Below are positions 33,462 through 43,140 of a stretch of DNA of 64,000 bases, in pieces (positions within the stretch are counted from its first letter, which is position 1; the number at the start of each line of letters is the position of its first letter). A program made the translations under genes and the position numbers. Location: positions 60,073 to 124,072 of the forward strand of contig CABUHI010000004.1 in assembly GCA_902491345.1 (NCBI GenBank). Direction: 5' to 3'. Source of the stretch: an uncultured Collinsella sp. (GTDB taxonomy: Bacteria; Actinomycetota; Coriobacteriia; Coriobacteriales; Coriobacteriaceae). Under the pieces are notes generated by a model. It saw only the letters and a list, made by a program, of their open reading frames with translations. It was not told the DNA's origin and did not search any database.

Positions 33462-34505
33462 ATGGAAAAGCTCGATGTGGTGAATGCTGCGCTTGGCGCT
33501 TTGAAGGCTGGTAAGACGTGCGAGCTGGTGGTAGTGGCCGGCACGGCAGGGTCATCGCCGCGCGGCGTGGGCGCCTGGATGGCCGTCTTTGCCGACGGTA
33601 GCCAAGCGGGCACCATCGGCGGCGGCAAAATCGAGCTCTTTGCGCTCGATGAGGCGCGCGAGCTGCTGGCCGGGGGTCAATCGCGTCTGGTCCGCTACAC
33701 CATGGGCGGCGAGAACTCCGATACCGGCATGATCTGCGGCGGAGCCATCTGCCTGTGCTATCTGCACCTGGACGCGACCAAGGTACCGTTGCTCCAGTCG
33801 GTTGCCAACGTCTTGGCCTATCGGCGCATCGGCGACTTCGTCATCGACTTTGAACCGTTTATCGCGAGCGCGCTCGAGGGCGATGTGGCCGAGTACCATG
33901 GCGAGGAATCGCGCCGCACCATTGCGGGCTGCCCCGGGCTTTCGCTGGTGGAGGAGGGGAGTAAGGTCACCTACACCAACGCGGCCTCTGAGATTCCCGC
34001 GGCGCACATCGAGACGCTCTGCCCCGAGGGCCTGACCTATATCTTTGGCTGCGGCCACGTGGGCGCCGCGACGGCGCGGGTGCTTACGGCGGCGGGCTTT
34101 GCCGTCGTGGCGTGCGACGACCGCCCCGGCACGCTGACCCCCGATTGGGTGCCCGGTGTCTACGACCGTCGTCTGGTCGACTACAAGAGCCTGAGCAAGC
34201 AGTGCCCCATCGGCCCGCGCGACCTGGTGGTCGTCGCCACGGCGGGTCACAAGTCCGATATCGACGTGGTGATTCAGGCCATGCGTGCCAAACCCGCCTA
34301 TCTGGGCTGCTTGGGCTCGCGTCGCAAGACGGCCTTTGTGCGTGCCCGCCTGGAGCAGGAGGGCTTTACGCAGGACCAGATCGACGAGCTGCACCTGCCG
34401 ATCGGCGTTGCCATCGAGGCCGAGGATCCCGAGGAGATCGCTATCTCCATTGCCGCCGAGATGATCCACCTGCGCCGCACCAAGCTCGTCCCCCGCAAGC
34501 GCTAA
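33462..34505 (+). CDS. xdhC: XdhC/CoxI family molybdenum enzyme maturation factor
   Basis: The protein has 347 residues. The N-terminal XdhC/CoxI domain shows VVVAGTAGSSPRGVGAWMAVFADGSQAG (region 24-51, with the typical GSSPR core), and a C-terminal Rossmann domain has YIFGCGHVGAATARVLTAAGF (dinucleotide binding) and CLGSRRKT near the end. XdhC inserts or sulphurates the cofactor of xanthine dehydrogenases; members of YqeB loci may handle selenium. It is the last gene of the cluster. A long hairpin-forming repeat and then the ribosomal protein genes follow, so the end of the cluster abuts a very different, highly expressed operon. Confidence 0.9.
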   Translation: MEKLDVVNAALGALKAGKTCELVVVAGTAGSSPRGVGAWMAVFADGSQAGTIGGGKIELFALDEARELLAGGQSRLVRYTMGGENSDTGMICGGAICLCYLHLDATKVPLLQSVANVLAYRRIGDFVIDFEPFIASALEGDVAEYHGEESRRTIAGCPGLSLVEEGSKVTYTNAASEIPAAHIETLCPEGLTYIFGCGHVGAATARVLTAAGFAVVACDDRPGTLTPDWVPGVYDRRLVDYKSLSKQCPIGPRDLVVVATAGHKSDIDVVIQAMRAKPAYLGCLGSRRKTAFVRARLEQEGFTQDQIDELHLPIGVAIEAEDPEEIAISIAAEMIHLRRTKLVPRKR

Positions 34506-34522
34506 TCGCATCCCCACCAATA

Positions 34523-34589
34523 AGTTGCGGTGAAATACGGATTGTTTAAGCCTGTTAGGCCGCCCAACAGTCCCTATTTCACCGCAACT
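34523..34589. repeat. Long hairpin-forming element after xdhC
   Basis: AGTTGCGGTGAAATA (34523-34537) pairs exactly with TATTTCACCGCAACT (34575-34589). Inside, GGATTGTT pairs with AACAGTCC with one mismatch, so the stem could reach about 23 bp with a GC-rich loop. It has no T-run. It is 18 bp after the xdhC stop and may end that transcript or be a mobile repeat. Confidence 0.8.
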
Positions 34590-34649
34590 GCTTGTTGGGA
34601 CCCATTTGTGCGGGGGAGTTGTGGAGTTGTGCAGGCAGACGAGGTTTTT

Positions 34650-34679
34650 CTGGAAATACGCTCCCGATGCGCGTATAGT
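34650..34679 (+). promoter_or_regulatory. rplEp: Putative promoter of the ribosomal protein operon
   Basis: TATAGT at 34674-34679 is a plausible -10, preceded by an A/T-rich stretch (TTTTTCTGGAAATA) where a -35 should be, though no consensus -35 is seen. It would give a leader of about 135 bases ahead of rplE. The rest of 34590-34816 holds no gene. Confidence 0.35.
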
Positions 34680-34816
34680 ACCGATTGTTTTGTCGGCTCC
34701 TGCTGCGTCGAGTCCAAACCGCGAAATGCCATGAGCGGCGCGGATGCAGCCAGGAGGCACGAGGACAACCCATCGTGGCCACGCCCCGTGCTTAAAACCC
34801 CAAGAAGGAGTGAACA

Positions 34817-35374
34817 ATGGCAGAAGAGAAGTATGTGCCGCGTCTGAAGACCAAGTACAACAACGAGGTCAAGCAGCAGCTTCAGGACAAGTTCCAGTAC
34901 GAGAACGTCATGATGATCCCCAAGTTTGAGAAGATCGTCGTGAACATGGGTGTCGGCGAGGCCGCTACCGATTCCAAGGCCATCGACGGTGCCGTGCGCG
35001 ACCTGCGCGCCATCACCGGCCAGCAGCCGATGATCACCCGTGCCCGCAAGTCCATCGCTACCTTCCGCCTGCGCGCTGGTATGCCGATCGGCTGCAAGGT
35101 TACCCTGCGTGGCGACCGTATGTGGGAGTTCTTCGATCGTCTGACCTCCGTCGCGATCCCCCGTATCCGCGACTTCCGCGGCATCTCCGCCAAGAGCTTC
35201 GACGGCCGTGGTAACTTCTCCATGGGCGTCACCGAGCAGCTCATCTTCCCCGAGATCGACTTCGACTCCGTCGATCACCAGCGTGGTATGGACATCACTT
35301 TCGTGACCACCGCCAACACCGATGAGGAGGCCAAGGCCCTTCTGGACGCCTTCGGTTTCCCGTTCAAGAAATAG
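34817..35374 (+). CDS. rplE: 50S ribosomal protein L5
   Basis: The protein has 185 residues. It belongs to the central protuberance of the large subunit, where it binds 5S r[40 protein letters not shown] and [18 protein letters not shown] are the standard L5 blocks in order. The ATG has AGAAGGAG upstream. Unusually, rplX and rplN, which normally lie directly upstream in the spc operon, are absent; xdhC is the upstream neighbour and a 311-bp gap with a probable promoter lies between. Confidence 0.97.
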   Translation: MAEEKYVPRLKTKYNNEVKQQLQDKFQYENVMMIPKFEKIVVNMGVGEAATDSKAIDGAVRDLRAITGQQPMITRARKSIATFRLRAGMPIGCKVTLRGDRMWEFFDRLTSVAIPRIRDFRGISAKSFDGRGNFSMGVTEQLIFPEIDFDSVDHQRGMDITFVTTANTDEEAKALLDAFGFPFKK

Positions 35375-35453
35375 GTTCACCTGCCCTATAAGCGCCGTTC
35401 CCACAAGGGGGCGGCGCTTGGGGCGAACAATACTCTATGTGAGGAGGATATAA

Positions 35454-35639
35454 GTGGCTAAGACATCGATGATCGTCAAGTGCAATCGCAAGCAGAAGTT
35501 CTCTACTCGTGAGTACACGCGCTGCCAGCGCTGCGGCCGTCCGCACTCTGTGTACCGCAAGTTCGGCCTGTGCCGTGTCTGCTTCCGCGAGCTTGCACTC
35601 AAGGGCGAGCTTCCCGGCGTTAAGAAGGCCAGCTGGTAA
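35454..35639 (+). CDS. rpsN: 30S ribosomal protein S14, zinc-binding type
   Basis: The protein has 61 residues and starts at GTG after [33 protein letters not shown] contains the four cysteines (CxxC and CxxC) of the short zinc-containing S14 (type Z). It assembles in the head of the small subunit. It is separated from rpsH by 119 bp, longer than the other gaps of the operon, but no feature was recognised in that gap. Confidence 0.97.
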   Translation: MAKTSMIVKCNRKQKFSTREYTRCQRCGRPHSVYRKFGLCRVCFRELALKGELPGVKKASW

Positions 35640-35758
35640 GTCACTACCAGCGTTTCAAGCATCAGTTTGGAACAGGGAAAACGCGCTAAAAAGGCTTTGC
35701 CGTTAAGGGCGGCGAAGAACCAAGAGCACGTGTTCATCAAGAACGAAGGAGAATCTGT

Positions 35759-36157
35759 ATGAACCTTACAGACCCGATCGCAGATATGCTTACGCGCATC
35801 CGTAACGCTAACTCTGTGAACAAGGCCACGGTCTCCATGCCGAGCAGCAAGAAGCTCGTCGAGATCGCTCGTGTTCTGCACGAGGAGGGCTACATCGAGG
35901 GCTACGATGTCGAGGACACCGTTCCCCAGAAGACTCTGCACATCACGCTTAAGTATGGTCCCAAGAAGGCTAAGGTCATCAACGGCATCCGCCGCATTTC
36001 CAAGCCGGGCCTGCGTAAGTACACCGGCGTTGCCGACATGCCCCGCGTCCGCGGTGGCCTTGGTACCGCCATTATTTCCACCAGCCATGGCGTCATGACC
36101 GACCGCGATGCTCGCAAGCACAACGTCGGCGGCGAGATCATCGCTTACGTCTGGTAA
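35759..36157 (+). CDS. rpsH: 30S ribosomal protein S8
   Basis: The protein has 132 residues. [25 protein letters not shown] is the S8 N-terminus (given here as a region), and the C-terminal [19 protein letters not shown] followed by GGEIIAYVW is the rRNA-binding part. S8 binds helix 21 of 16S rRNA and in many bacteria represses the spc operon by binding its own mRNA. The 119-bp leader before it could hold such a site, but I did not recognise the fold. A clear AAGGAG precedes the ATG. Confidence 0.97.
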   Translation: MNLTDPIADMLTRIRNANSVNKATVSMPSSKKLVEIARVLHEEGYIEGYDVEDTVPQKTLHITLKYGPKKAKVINGIRRISKPGLRKYTGVADMPRVRGGLGTAIISTSHGVMTDRDARKHNVGGEIIAYVW

Positions 36158-36190
36158 TTCGCTCGGTAGGTAGAAGGAAAGGAGATCACC

Positions 36191-36727
36191 GTGTCTCGTA
36201 TCGGTAATAAGCCTGTCCAGATTCCCGCCGGAGTCGAAGTGGCAGTCAACGGCAACAACGTTGTCGTCAAGGGCCCCAAGGGCCAGCTCGAGCTCGATGT
36301 CTTTGAGAAGCTCACTATCAACGTCGAGGACAACGTCCTCACTGTTTCCCGTCCCGACGACGAGCGTGAGACCCGTGCCCGCCACGGCCTCACCCGCGCC
36401 CTCATCCACAACATGGTTGTTGGCGTTTCCGAGGGCTTCGAGAAGAAGCTCGAGCTCGCCGGCGTTGGTTACCGCGTGCAGCAGAAGGGCAAGAACCTCG
36501 AGTTCTCCCTGGGCTTCTCGCACCCCGTGATCGTCGAGGCTCCCGAGGGCATCACCTTCGAGGTTCCCGACAACACCCACGTGAACGTCAAGGGTATCAA
36601 CAAGCAGCAGGTCGGTCAGATCGCCGCTGAGATCCGCGGCCATCGTCCTCCCGAGCCTTACAAGGGCAAGGGTATCCACTACGTTGGCGAGCACATCCGC
36701 CGCAAGCTGGGTAAGGCCGCCAAGTAG
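36191..36727 (+). CDS. rplF: 50S ribosomal protein L6
   Basis: The protein has 178 residues and starts at GTG after [27 protein letters not shown] begins the L6 fold. [20 protein letters not shown] near the C-terminus is the strongest family signature. L6 lies near the factor-binding site of the large subunit. The order rpsH-rplF-rplR is canonical. Confidence 0.97.
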   Translation: MSRIGNKPVQIPAGVEVAVNGNNVVVKGPKGQLELDVFEKLTINVEDNVLTVSRPDDERETRARHGLTRALIHNMVVGVSEGFEKKLELAGVGYRVQQKGKNLEFSLGFSHPVIVEAPEGITFEVPDNTHVNVKGINKQQVGQIAAEIRGHRPPEPYKGKGIHYVGEHIRRKLGKAAK

Positions 36728-36802
36728 TCGTAACCGACTCACTCGCATAAGACCAGCACCCCGTCAGGTGCTGGCAAGATCAACCTTTTTAGGAGTTTAC
36801 GT

Positions 36803-37171
36803 ATGAACAAGCATAAGGCGAAGCTGGAAGGCCTCAAGCGTCGTCAGCGTCGTGTTCGCGGCAAGGTCTCGGGTACCTCCGAGCGTCCGCGTCTTCGCGT
36901 GACCCGTACTAACGCCAACATCTATGCCCAGATCATCGACGACAGCAAGGGCTCCAGCCTGACGCTCGTCTCTGCCTCGACCCTCGAGGCCGAGTTCAAG
37001 GGCACCCACACCTCGAACAAGGAGGCTGCGGAGAAGGTCGGTCAGCTCGTTGGCAAGCGTGCCATCGAGGCCGGCATCACCAAGGTCGCCTTCGATCGCG
37101 GTGGCCGTATCTACCATGGCCGCGTCAAGGCCCTCGCCGACGGTGCTCGTGCCGCCGGTCTCGAGTTCTAG
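36803..37171 (+). CDS. rplR: 50S ribosomal protein L18
   Basis: The protein has 122 residues. The basic N-terminus ([20 protein letters not shown]) and the C-terminal [24 protein letters not shown] are L18 signatures. It binds 5S rRNA in the central protuberance. It lies 75 bp after rplF; the intervening sequence contains a GC stem (AGCACC and GGTGCT) that may be a weak attenuator. Confidence 0.96.
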   Translation: MNKHKAKLEGLKRRQRRVRGKVSGTSERPRLRVTRTNANIYAQIIDDSKGSSLTLVSASTLEAEFKGTHTSNKEAAEKVGQLVGKRAIEAGITKVAFDRGGRIYHGRVKALADGARAAGLEF

Positions 37172-37185
37172 GAGGTATGTAGCAC

Positions 37186-37710
37186 ATGGCTCGTAATCAG
37201 AAGCAGCAGCGCGAGGCCTCCGAGTTCGAGGAGCGCGTCGTTTACATCAATCGCGTGTCGAAGACCGTCAAGGGCGGTCGTCGCATGAGCCTCGTCGCTC
37301 TCGTCGTCGTTGGCGACGGCAAGGGCAACGTGGGCGTTGGCATGGGCAAGTCCGCTGAGGTGCCCATGGCCATCTCCAAGGCGTCTCTCGATGCCAAGAA
37401 GAACATGTTCCACGTGCCGGTGACCGATCAGGGCACCATTCCGCATGAGGTTCTCGGTCACTTTGGTGCCGGCCGCATCATCATCAAGCCCGCTGTCGAG
37501 GGTACCGGCGTTATCGCCGGCGGCGCTGTGCGTCCCCTCTTCGAGCTTGCTGGCATCAAGAACGTCCTGTCCAAGTCCCTCGGTACCGACAACGGCCTCA
37601 ACATCATCAAGGCAGCCGTCGAGGGCCTCAAGGAGCTCTCCAGCCCTGAGGACGTCGCGGCTCGCCGTGGCCTGACGGTCTCCGAGATGTTCGTCGGTAA
37701 GGAGAACTAA
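37186..37710 (+). CDS. rpsE: 30S ribosomal protein S5
   Basis: The protein has 174 residues. [39 protein letters not shown] and [19 protein letters not shown] are the S5 blocks, with the double-stranded RNA-binding domain first. S5 helps control translational accuracy. AGGAGGTATGT precedes the ATG, and it ends 2 bp before rpmD. Confidence 0.97.
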   Translation: MARNQKQQREASEFEERVVYINRVSKTVKGGRRMSLVALVVVGDGKGNVGVGMGKSAEVPMAISKASLDAKKNMFHVPVTDQGTIPHEVLGHFGAGRIIIKPAVEGTGVIAGGAVRPLFELAGIKNVLSKSLGTDNGLNIIKAAVEGLKELSSPEDVAARRGLTVSEMFVGKEN

Positions 37711-37712
37711 GC

Positions 37713-37895
37713 ATGGCTGACACCATCAAGATCAAGCAGGTCCGCAGCACCAACGGTTGCAAGCAGGACCAGGTCCGTACTGTCCGTGCCCTCGGTCTCC
37801 ACAGGATCCGCGAGGTTCGCGAGATTGCTGACAACGAGTCCGTCCGCGGCATGATCTTCAAGGTTAAGCACCTTGTCGAGATTGTAGAGGAGTAG
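37713..37895 (+). CDS. rpmD: 50S ribosomal protein L30
   Basis: The protein has 60 residues. IKIKQVRSTNGCKQDQVRTV and LGLHRIREVREIADNESVRG show the L30 ferredoxin-like fold. It lies between rpsE and rplO as in most bacteria, 2 and 3 bp from its neighbours, so it is translated as part of one message. Confidence 0.96.
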   Translation: MADTIKIKQVRSTNGCKQDQVRTVRALGLHRIREVREIADNESVRGMIFKVKHLVEIVEE

Positions 37896-37898
37896 CAA

Positions 37899-38348
37899 AT
37901 GCAGCTTCACGATCTTACTCCCGCGCCCGGTTCCACCAAGAACCGCAAGCGCGTCGGCCGTGGCAATTCTTCGGGTCACGGCACCACTTCTGGCCGCGGC
38001 CAGAAGGGCCAGGGTTCCCGCTCTGGCGGCACCAAGGGTGCCGGCTTCGAGGGTGGCCAGACTCCGCTGGCTATGCGCCTGCCCAAGCTTCCGGGCTTCC
38101 GCAACCCCCGTCGTATCGAGTACACCGCTGTTAACGTTGAGCGTCTCGAGCGTAAGTTCGAGGACGGCGCTGTGATCGACGGTGCCGCTCTTAAGGCCGC
38201 TCGCATCACCAAGAGCGAGTTCGAGCCCGTCAAGGTGCTCGGCAATGGTGAGCTCACCAAGAAGTTCACGGTCAAGGTCGACAAGGTCAGCGCTTCTGCG
38301 CAGGCCAAGATCGAGGCCGCCGGCGGAAAGGTCGAGCTGCCGTGCTAA
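37899..38348 (+). CDS. rplO: 50S ribosomal protein L15
   Basis: The protein has 149 residues. The glycine- and arginine-rich extension ([20 protein letters not shown]) and the compact C-terminal domain are typical of L15. [19 protein letters not shown] is in the middle. Its stop overlaps the GTG start of secY, which couples ribosome assembly with translocon expression. L15 is a late assembly protein of the large subunit. Confidence 0.97.
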   Translation: MQLHDLTPAPGSTKNRKRVGRGNSSGHGTTSGRGQKGQGSRSGGTKGAGFEGGQTPLAMRLPKLPGFRNPRRIEYTAVNVERLERKFEDGAVIDGAALKAARITKSEFEPVKVLGNGELTKKFTVKVDKVSASAQAKIEAAGGKVELPC

Positions 38349-39628
38349 ATGGTCTTAAGAATGCTTTCCGCATCAAAGAATTGCGCGAAAAGATTCTTTT
38401 TACCATAGCTATGCTCGTCGTGTACCGCATTGGTGCGCACGTTCCTGTGCCCGGCATTCCCTTCCAGGGGATGCTGGGCCTTTTCTCGACCGATAACAAT
38501 TCGGTCGCCGCAGGTGCTATGGCCCTCCTGAATCTTTTCTCTGGCGGCGCGTTGAGCTATGTTTCGGTGTTTTCGCTGGGCATCATGCCTTACATCACCA
38601 GCTCGATCATCCTCCAGATGCTCCAGGCCGTCGTGCCTTCCCTGCATGAGCTTGCCCGCGAGGGCGAGGTCGGTCAGACCAAGATTACGCAGTATTCGCG
38701 TTACCTCACCCTGGCTCTGGCAATCCTCAACTCCGTGGGTTACCTCTTCCTCTTTAAGAGCTTCGGCATCAGCTTTAATGGCGCCGGCGCTCCCGAGATC
38801 ATCTTCGACCTCATGATCGTCGGTACGCTCACCGCGGGCGCCATGCTGATCATGTGGATTGGTGAGCTCATCACCCAGCGCGGTATCGGCAATGGCATGT
38901 CGCTGATCATCTTCGCGAACATCATGGCCGGTCTGCCGCAGGCTATCTTCTCCAGCACCGAGGGCAATGCCGGTGGCATCATCACCATGGTGATCATCTG
39001 CGCCATCATCCTGCTGGTTATCCCGCTGATTGTTTTCCTTGAGCGCGGCCAGCGCCGCATCCCGGTCTCCTACGCTAAGCGCGTCGTGGGCCGTCGCATG
39101 ATGGGTGGCCAGACCACCTACCTGCCCATCAAGGTCAACACCGCGGGTGTCGTGCCGATTATCTTCGCTTCGGCGCTGCTGTACTTCCCGGCTCAGATTG
39201 CCGTGTTCTTCCCCGGCATCGGCTGGATCCAGGCAGTTGCCTCTGCGCTTTCGCGCGGCTGGCTCAACTGGGTACTTAACGTTGTCCTCATCGTGTTTTT
39301 CGCGTACTTCTACACCTCCATGGTGTTCAACCCCGATGATACGGCCGACAACCTTAAGAAGCAGGGCGGCTTTATTCCGGGCGTGCGTCCGGGTAGGGCT
39401 ACCGCGGCCTACATCAAGAACGCGCTCAACAAGATTACGCTTCCCAGCGCTGTCTTTTTGGCGCTCATCGCCATCGTGCCTTCGATCATCTTCTCCTTCA
39501 CGGGTAACCAGCTGATTCAGGCATTTGGCGGCACGTCCATCCTCATCATGGTCGGCGTCGTGCTCGACACGGTCGATAAGCTCGAAGGCCAGATCAAGAT
39601 GTATGATTACGATGGATTCTTTAAATAG
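38342..39628 (+). CDS. secY: Preprotein translocase subunit SecY
   Basis: The protein has 428 residues. Ten membrane helices are predictable from the hydrophobic pattern. [20 protein letters not shown] is the first, and the plug and pore helices follow. [22 protein letters not shown] is the cytoplasmic loop where ribosomes bind, and [10 protein letters not shown] is the C5 loop. SecY forms the channel for secreted and membrane proteins. It starts at GTG, overlapping rplO by 7 bases. The gene adk lies 18 bp after its stop. Confidence 0.97.
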   Translation: MLNGLKNAFRIKELREKILFTIAMLVVYRIGAHVPVPGIPFQGMLGLFSTDNNSVAAGAMALLNLFSGGALSYVSVFSLGIMPYITSSIILQMLQAVVPSLHELAREGEVGQTKITQYSRYLTLALAILNSVGYLFLFKSFGISFNGAGAPEIIFDLMIVGTLTAGAMLIMWIGELITQRGIGNGMSLIIFANIMAGLPQAIFSSTEGNAGGIITMVIICAIILLVIPLIVFLERGQRRIPVSYAKRVVGRRMMGGQTTYLPIKVNTAGVVPIIFASALLYFPAQIAVFFPGIGWIQAVASALSRGWLNWVLNVVLIVFFAYFYTSMVFNPDDTADNLKKQGGFIPGVRPGRATAAYIKNALNKITLPSAVFLALIAIVPSIIFSFTGNQLIQAFGGTSILIMVGVVLDTVDKLEGQIKMYDYDGFFK

Positions 39629-39646
39629 GCTAGAGGAGGATTGCTC

Positions 39647-40273
39647 ATGAACCTCGTATTGCTCGGAGCTCCGGGTGCCGGTAAGGGCACCGTCGCACAG
39701 GAGCTCGTCGCCGAGTTTGGCGTCGCTCACATTTCCACGGGCGACCTGCTGCGTGCTGCCGTCAAGGGTGGCACCGAGCTTGGTATTCAGGCTAAGAAGT
39801 ACATGGACGCTGGCGAGCTCGTTCCCGATCAGCTCGTGATCGACCTTGTCAAGGAGCGCCTTGCCGCCGATGACGCCCAGCAGGGCTTCATCCTCGACGG
39901 CTTCCCGCGCAACACCGCCCAGGCCGTGACGCTCGACTCCGAGCTCTCCGCCATGGGTCGCGAGATCGACTGCGCCCTTCTGGTCGATGTGGCCCCCGAG
40001 GTCATTATCGATCGTCTGTCTTCGCGTCGCACCTGCCGCGCCTGCGGTTACACCGGCACCGCTGCCGATGCTACCTGCCCCAAGTGTGGCGGCGAGATGT
40101 ATCAGCGCGACGACGACAAGCCCGAGACCATCAAGAACCGTCTCGACGTCTACGAGAAGTCCACGAGCCCGCTCGTCGACTACTATCGTGGCCAGGGTCT
40201 GCTCAAGTCGGTCAACGGTGACCAGGCTCGCGAGACCGTGTACGGGGATGTCAAAGAGGCTCTCGGTCTATGA
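39647..40273 (+). CDS. adk: Adenylate kinase
   Basis: The protein has 208 residues from the ATG at 39647, 6 bases after GAGGAGGA; an in-frame TTG slightly upstream is less likely. GAPGAGKGT at residues 7-15 is the P-loop. DGFPRN and the LID domain follow. The LID carries CRACG and CPKCGG, so a zinc ion replaces the polar network used in Gram-negative enzymes. It interconverts ATP, ADP and AMP. It overlaps map by 4 bases (ATGA). Confidence 0.97.
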   Translation: MNLVLLGAPGAGKGTVAQELVAEFGVAHISTGDLLRAAVKGGTELGIQAKKYMDAGELVPDQLVIDLVKERLAADDAQQGFILDGFPRNTAQAVTLDSELSAMGREIDCALLVDVAPEVIIDRLSSRRTCRACGYTGTAADATCPKCGGEMYQRDDDKPETIKNRLDVYEKSTSPLVDYYRGQGLLKSVNGDQARETVYGDVKEALGL

Positions 40274-41058
40274 TCAAGATTAAGTCTGCAACGCAAATCG
40301 AGCAGATGAAGAAGGCAGGAGCGCTATCTAAGATGGCGCTCCGCCACGTTGGAGCCATGGTGCGCCCCGGCGTTTCGACTTTTGAGCTCGATCAGCTCGC
40401 GGAGCAGATTATCCGCATGCATGGCGGCACCCCGGCCTTTAAGGGCTACGGCGGGTTCCCGGGAACCATTTGCGCATCGATCAACGATGCCGTGGTCCAC
40501 GGTATTCCCAACCCCGACATGATCCTGCGCGATGGCGATATCATCTCCATCGATACGGGAGCCGTTGTCGACGGTTGGGTCGGCGATAACGCTTGGACGT
40601 TTTTCGTCGGCACCCCCACGCCCGAAGCCAAGGCTTTGTGCGAGGTCACGCGCGATTGCCTTAAGGCTGCCATCGAGCAGGCTGTTCCCGGTAACCATAT
40701 CGGGGACGTCGGTTATGCCGTTCAGTCCCTCGCCGAGTCTCACGGTTACGGCGTGCTCCGTGATTATGTGGGCCATGGCATTGGCCGCGTGATGCACGAG
40801 GACCCCAACGTTCCTAACTATGGAAAGAAGGGGAGGGGCGTTCGTCTCCAGGCCGGCATGGTCATTGCCATCGAGCCGATGGTTACTATGGGTTCCAACC
40901 ATGTGAGCACGGGCTCCGACGGTTGGCTCGTCACGACCAACGACCACCTGCCCGCCGCGCACTATGAGAACACCGTCGCCATCACCAATGACGGTCCGGT
41001 GATTCTCACCACGGATGCGCAAGGTGCTTGGTGTTCTTTGCAGGGCGGTGAAATGTAG
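40270..41058 (+). CDS. map: Methionine aminopeptidase, type I
   Basis: The protein has 262 residues. It removes initiator methionine from new proteins. GYGGFPGTICASINDAVVHG, DIISIDTGAVVDGWVGDNAWTF (metal ligands Asp pair), YVGHGIGRVMHEDPNVPNY and VIAIEPMVTMG contain the His and Glu ligands. It overlaps adk by ATGA. After map the spacing rises to 140 bp and infA begins with its own promoter. Confidence 0.96.
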   Translation: MIKIKSATQIEQMKKAGALSKMALRHVGAMVRPGVSTFELDQLAEQIIRMHGGTPAFKGYGGFPGTICASINDAVVHGIPNPDMILRDGDIISIDTGAVVDGWVGDNAWTFFVGTPTPEAKALCEVTRDCLKAAIEQAVPGNHIGDVGYAVQSLAESHGYGVLRDYVGHGIGRVMHEDPNVPNYGKKGRGVRLQAGMVIAIEPMVTMGSNHVSTGSDGWLVTTNDHLPAAHYENTVAITNDGPVILTTDAQGAWCSLQGGEM

Positions 41059-41133
41059 GGCTTTCGTCAAATGCATGCCTTAACATTTCAAATGTAACAG
41101 GTTCCACTTAGTTGTGGAGCCATTACGAAGTTA

Positions 41134-41162
41134 TTACGATGCGTGCATACGTGTTGTAGAAT
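41134..41162 (+). promoter_or_regulatory. Promoter upstream of infA
   Basis: TTACGA (41134-41139) and TAGAAT (41157-41162) are spaced by 17 bases and give a good sigma-70-type promoter. It would start transcription about 35 bases before the infA GTG. It separates the infA-rpmJ-rpsM operon from map. Confidence 0.5.
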
Positions 41163-41201
41163 ACTCAATCGCTGTCGTTTTCTAGAGAAAGATGATTGCT
41201 T

Positions 41202-41420
41202 GTGAAGAAGGAAGACGCAATTGAGCTCGAGGGTACGGTAAAAGAGCCGCTGCCCAACGCCATGTTTAAGGTTGAGCTCGAGAACGGTCATTCGGTTCTG
41301 TGCAACATTTCTGGCAAGATCCGAATGAATTACATCCGCATTCTCCCCGGTGACAGGGTTGTCGTGGAGCTTTCCCCGTACGACCTGACCCGCGGCCGCA
41401 TCACCTATCGCTATAAATAG
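41202..41420 (+). CDS. infA: Translation initiation factor IF-1
   Basis: The protein has 72 residues from the GTG at 41202, which matches the standard IF-1 length; an in-frame TTG two codons upstream would add only Leu-Leu. [20 protein letters not shown] and [20 protein letters not shown] and [17 protein letters not shown] are the OB-fold segments. IF-1 blocks the ribosomal A site during initiation. It is followed by rpmJ 150 bp later. Confidence 0.96.
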   Translation: MKKEDAIELEGTVKEPLPNAMFKVELENGHSVLCNISGKIRMNYIRILPGDRVVVELSPYDLTRGRITYRYK

Positions 41421-41570
41421 CGGCACGCATACACGCACTCCATTTCCGGCTGCAGGCTTAGCTCAACCTACGGTCGGATTGTGTGTGAAGACCAGCCATA
41501 GTTTTAAACGCCTGCGGCTGGGCGAGTAGATAGTAGGGAAGTAGTTTGAGCGCTACCGAAAGGAAGAACG

Positions 41571-41684
41571 ATGAAGGTACGTCCTTCGGTCAAGAAGATG
41601 TGCGATAAGTGCAAAATCATTAGGCGCCATGGCAAGGTCCTCGTCATTTGCGAGAACCCCCGTCATAAGCAGCGTCAGGGTTAA
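41571..41684 (+). CDS. rpmJ: 50S ribosomal protein L36
   Basis: A 37-residue protein, [19 protein letters not shown] and so on to KQRQG. Two cysteine pairs (CDKC, and ICENPRH with its final cysteine and histidine) bind zinc, as in the L36 with complete zinc ligands. It is the smallest bacterial ribosomal protein. The ATG follows AGGAAG by 4 bases. It is 14 bp before rpsM. Confidence 0.95.
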   Translation: MKVRPSVKKMCDKCKIIRRHGKVLVICENPRHKQRQG

Positions 41685-41698
41685 GAGAGGAGACTACG

Positions 41699-42073
41699 TT
41701 GGCCCGTATTAATGGTGTCGACCTCCCGCGTGAGAAGCGCGTTGAGATCGGTCTGACCTACATTTACGGCATCGGCCGCACCACTGCGACGAAGATCTGC
41801 GTCGAGTGCAACGTTAACGTGGATACGCGCGTTAAGGACCTCACCGAGGATGAGGTTAACGCCATCCGCGATTATATCGATAAGAACCAGATCATGGTTG
41901 AGGGCGACCTCCGCCGTGAGCGCAACCAGAACGTCAAGCGCCTTATGGACATCGGCTGCAACCGCGGCCTTCGTCACCGCAAGGGCCTCCCGGTCCGCGG
42001 CCAGCGCACCCACACTAACGCTCGTACCCGCAAGGGCCCGAAGCGTCAGATCGGTGCTAAGAAGAAGAAATAA
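41699..42073 (+). CDS. rpsM: 30S ribosomal protein S13
   Basis: The protein has 124 residues and starts at [39 protein letters not shown], and the C-terminal [20 protein letters not shown] are S13 signatures. S13 contacts the P-site tRNA and the large subunit. The rare TTG start follows GAGAGGAG. The basic tail RQIGAKKKK ends the protein 14 bp before rpsK. Confidence 0.97.
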   Translation: MARINGVDLPREKRVEIGLTYIYGIGRTTATKICVECNVNVDTRVKDLTEDEVNAIRDYIDKNQIMVEGDLRRERNQNVKRLMDIGCNRGLRHRKGLPVRGQRTHTNARTRKGPKRQIGAKKKK

Positions 42074-42087
42074 GGAGCGCTAGATAG

Positions 42088-42492
42088 ATGGCTACTGCTA
42101 AGAAGAACGTTCGCGCTGCCCGTCTGAAGCGCGCGGACCGTAAGAACATTTCCGTGGGCCAGGCTCACATTCGTTCTACGTTCAACAACACGATCGTTTC
42201 GATCACCGATCCCCAGGGCAACGTCATTTCCTGGAAGTCGGCTGGCCAGGTGGGCTTCAAGGGCTCCCGTAAGTCCACGCCGTTCGCTGCCCAGATGGCT
42301 GCCGAGGCTGCTGCCAAGCAGGCCATGGAGCACGGTATGAAGAAGGTTTCCGTCTTCATCAAGGGCCCCGGCTCCGGTCGTGAGACCGCCATCCGCTCCC
42401 TCCAGGCTGCTGGCCTCGAGGTCTCGAGCATCCAGGACAAGACCCCCATTCCGCACAACGGCTGCCGCCCCAAGAAGCGTCGCCGCGTGTAA
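42088..42492 (+). CDS. rpsK: 30S ribosomal protein S11
   Basis: The protein has 134 residues. [20 protein letters not shown] is the strand region and [38 protein letters not shown] is the C-terminal signature (both given as regions). S11 lies on the platform of the small subunit next to the mRNA exit. It sits between rpsM and rpsD as usual. Confidence 0.97.
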   Translation: MATAKKNVRAARLKRADRKNISVGQAHIRSTFNNTIVSITDPQGNVISWKSAGQVGFKGSRKSTPFAAQMAAEAAAKQAMEHGMKKVSVFIKGPGSGRETAIRSLQAAGLEVSSIQDKTPIPHNGCRPKKRRRV

Positions 42493-42511
42493 CTGAAAGG
42501 ATCGTATCAAT

Positions 42512-43108
42512 ATGGCAATCGACAGGACTCCTGTTCTTAAGCGCTGCCGTCAGCTCGGGATCGATCCCGCTGAGCTCGGTTACAGCAGCAAGAAGGAATC
42601 TATCCGTCAGCCCAAGCGCCGTCGCAAGGAATCTGAGTACGGCATGCAGCTGCGCGAGAAGCAGAAGGTCAAGTTCATCTATGGCGTTCTGGAGAAGCAG
42701 TTCCACGGCTACTTCAACAAGGCCCGCAAGATGAACGGCGTCACCGGTGAGAACCTCATGATCATCCTTGAGTCTCGCCTCGACAACGTCGTCTTCCGTC
42801 TTGGCTTCGCCCGCACCCGCAAAGAGGCTCGTCAGTCCGTCCGTCACGGTCACTTCACCGTGAACGGCAAGCGCGTGGACATCCCGTCCTACCGCGTCAA
42901 GGCCGGCGACGTCGTCGCTGTCGGCGAGAAGTTCCGTGACCTCCTCCCCATCAAGGAGGCCCTGATTTCCTCCGAGCGCTTTGAGGTCCCTGGCTGGCTC
43001 GAGGTCGATATCGAGAAGCTGTCTGGTAACGTGCTCGCTCTGCCGACGCGTGAGCAGATCAGCGGTGATATCAACGAGCAGCTCATCGTCGAGCTCTACT
43101 CTAAGTAG
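42512..43108 (+). CDS. rpsD: 30S ribosomal protein S4
   Basis: The protein has 198 residues. SESRLDNVVFRLGF, followed by ARTRKEARQSVRHGHF and NGKRVDIPSYRVKAGDVV, is the S4 RNA-binding domain. S4 starts small-subunit assembly and can represses its own operon. The N-terminal zinc-binding cysteines of some S4 proteins are not complete here (one Cys near residue 11 only). It precedes rpoA by 32 bp. Confidence 0.97.
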   Translation: MAIDRTPVLKRCRQLGIDPAELGYSSKKESIRQPKRRRKESEYGMQLREKQKVKFIYGVLEKQFHGYFNKARKMNGVTGENLMIILESRLDNVVFRLGFARTRKEARQSVRHGHFTVNGKRVDIPSYRVKAGDVVAVGEKFRDLLPIKEALISSERFEVPGWLEVDIEKLSGNVLALPTREQISGDINEQLIVELYSK

Positions 43109-43140
43109 TCCATCCGGGCTGCTGAGGCTGGAGGTAATAC

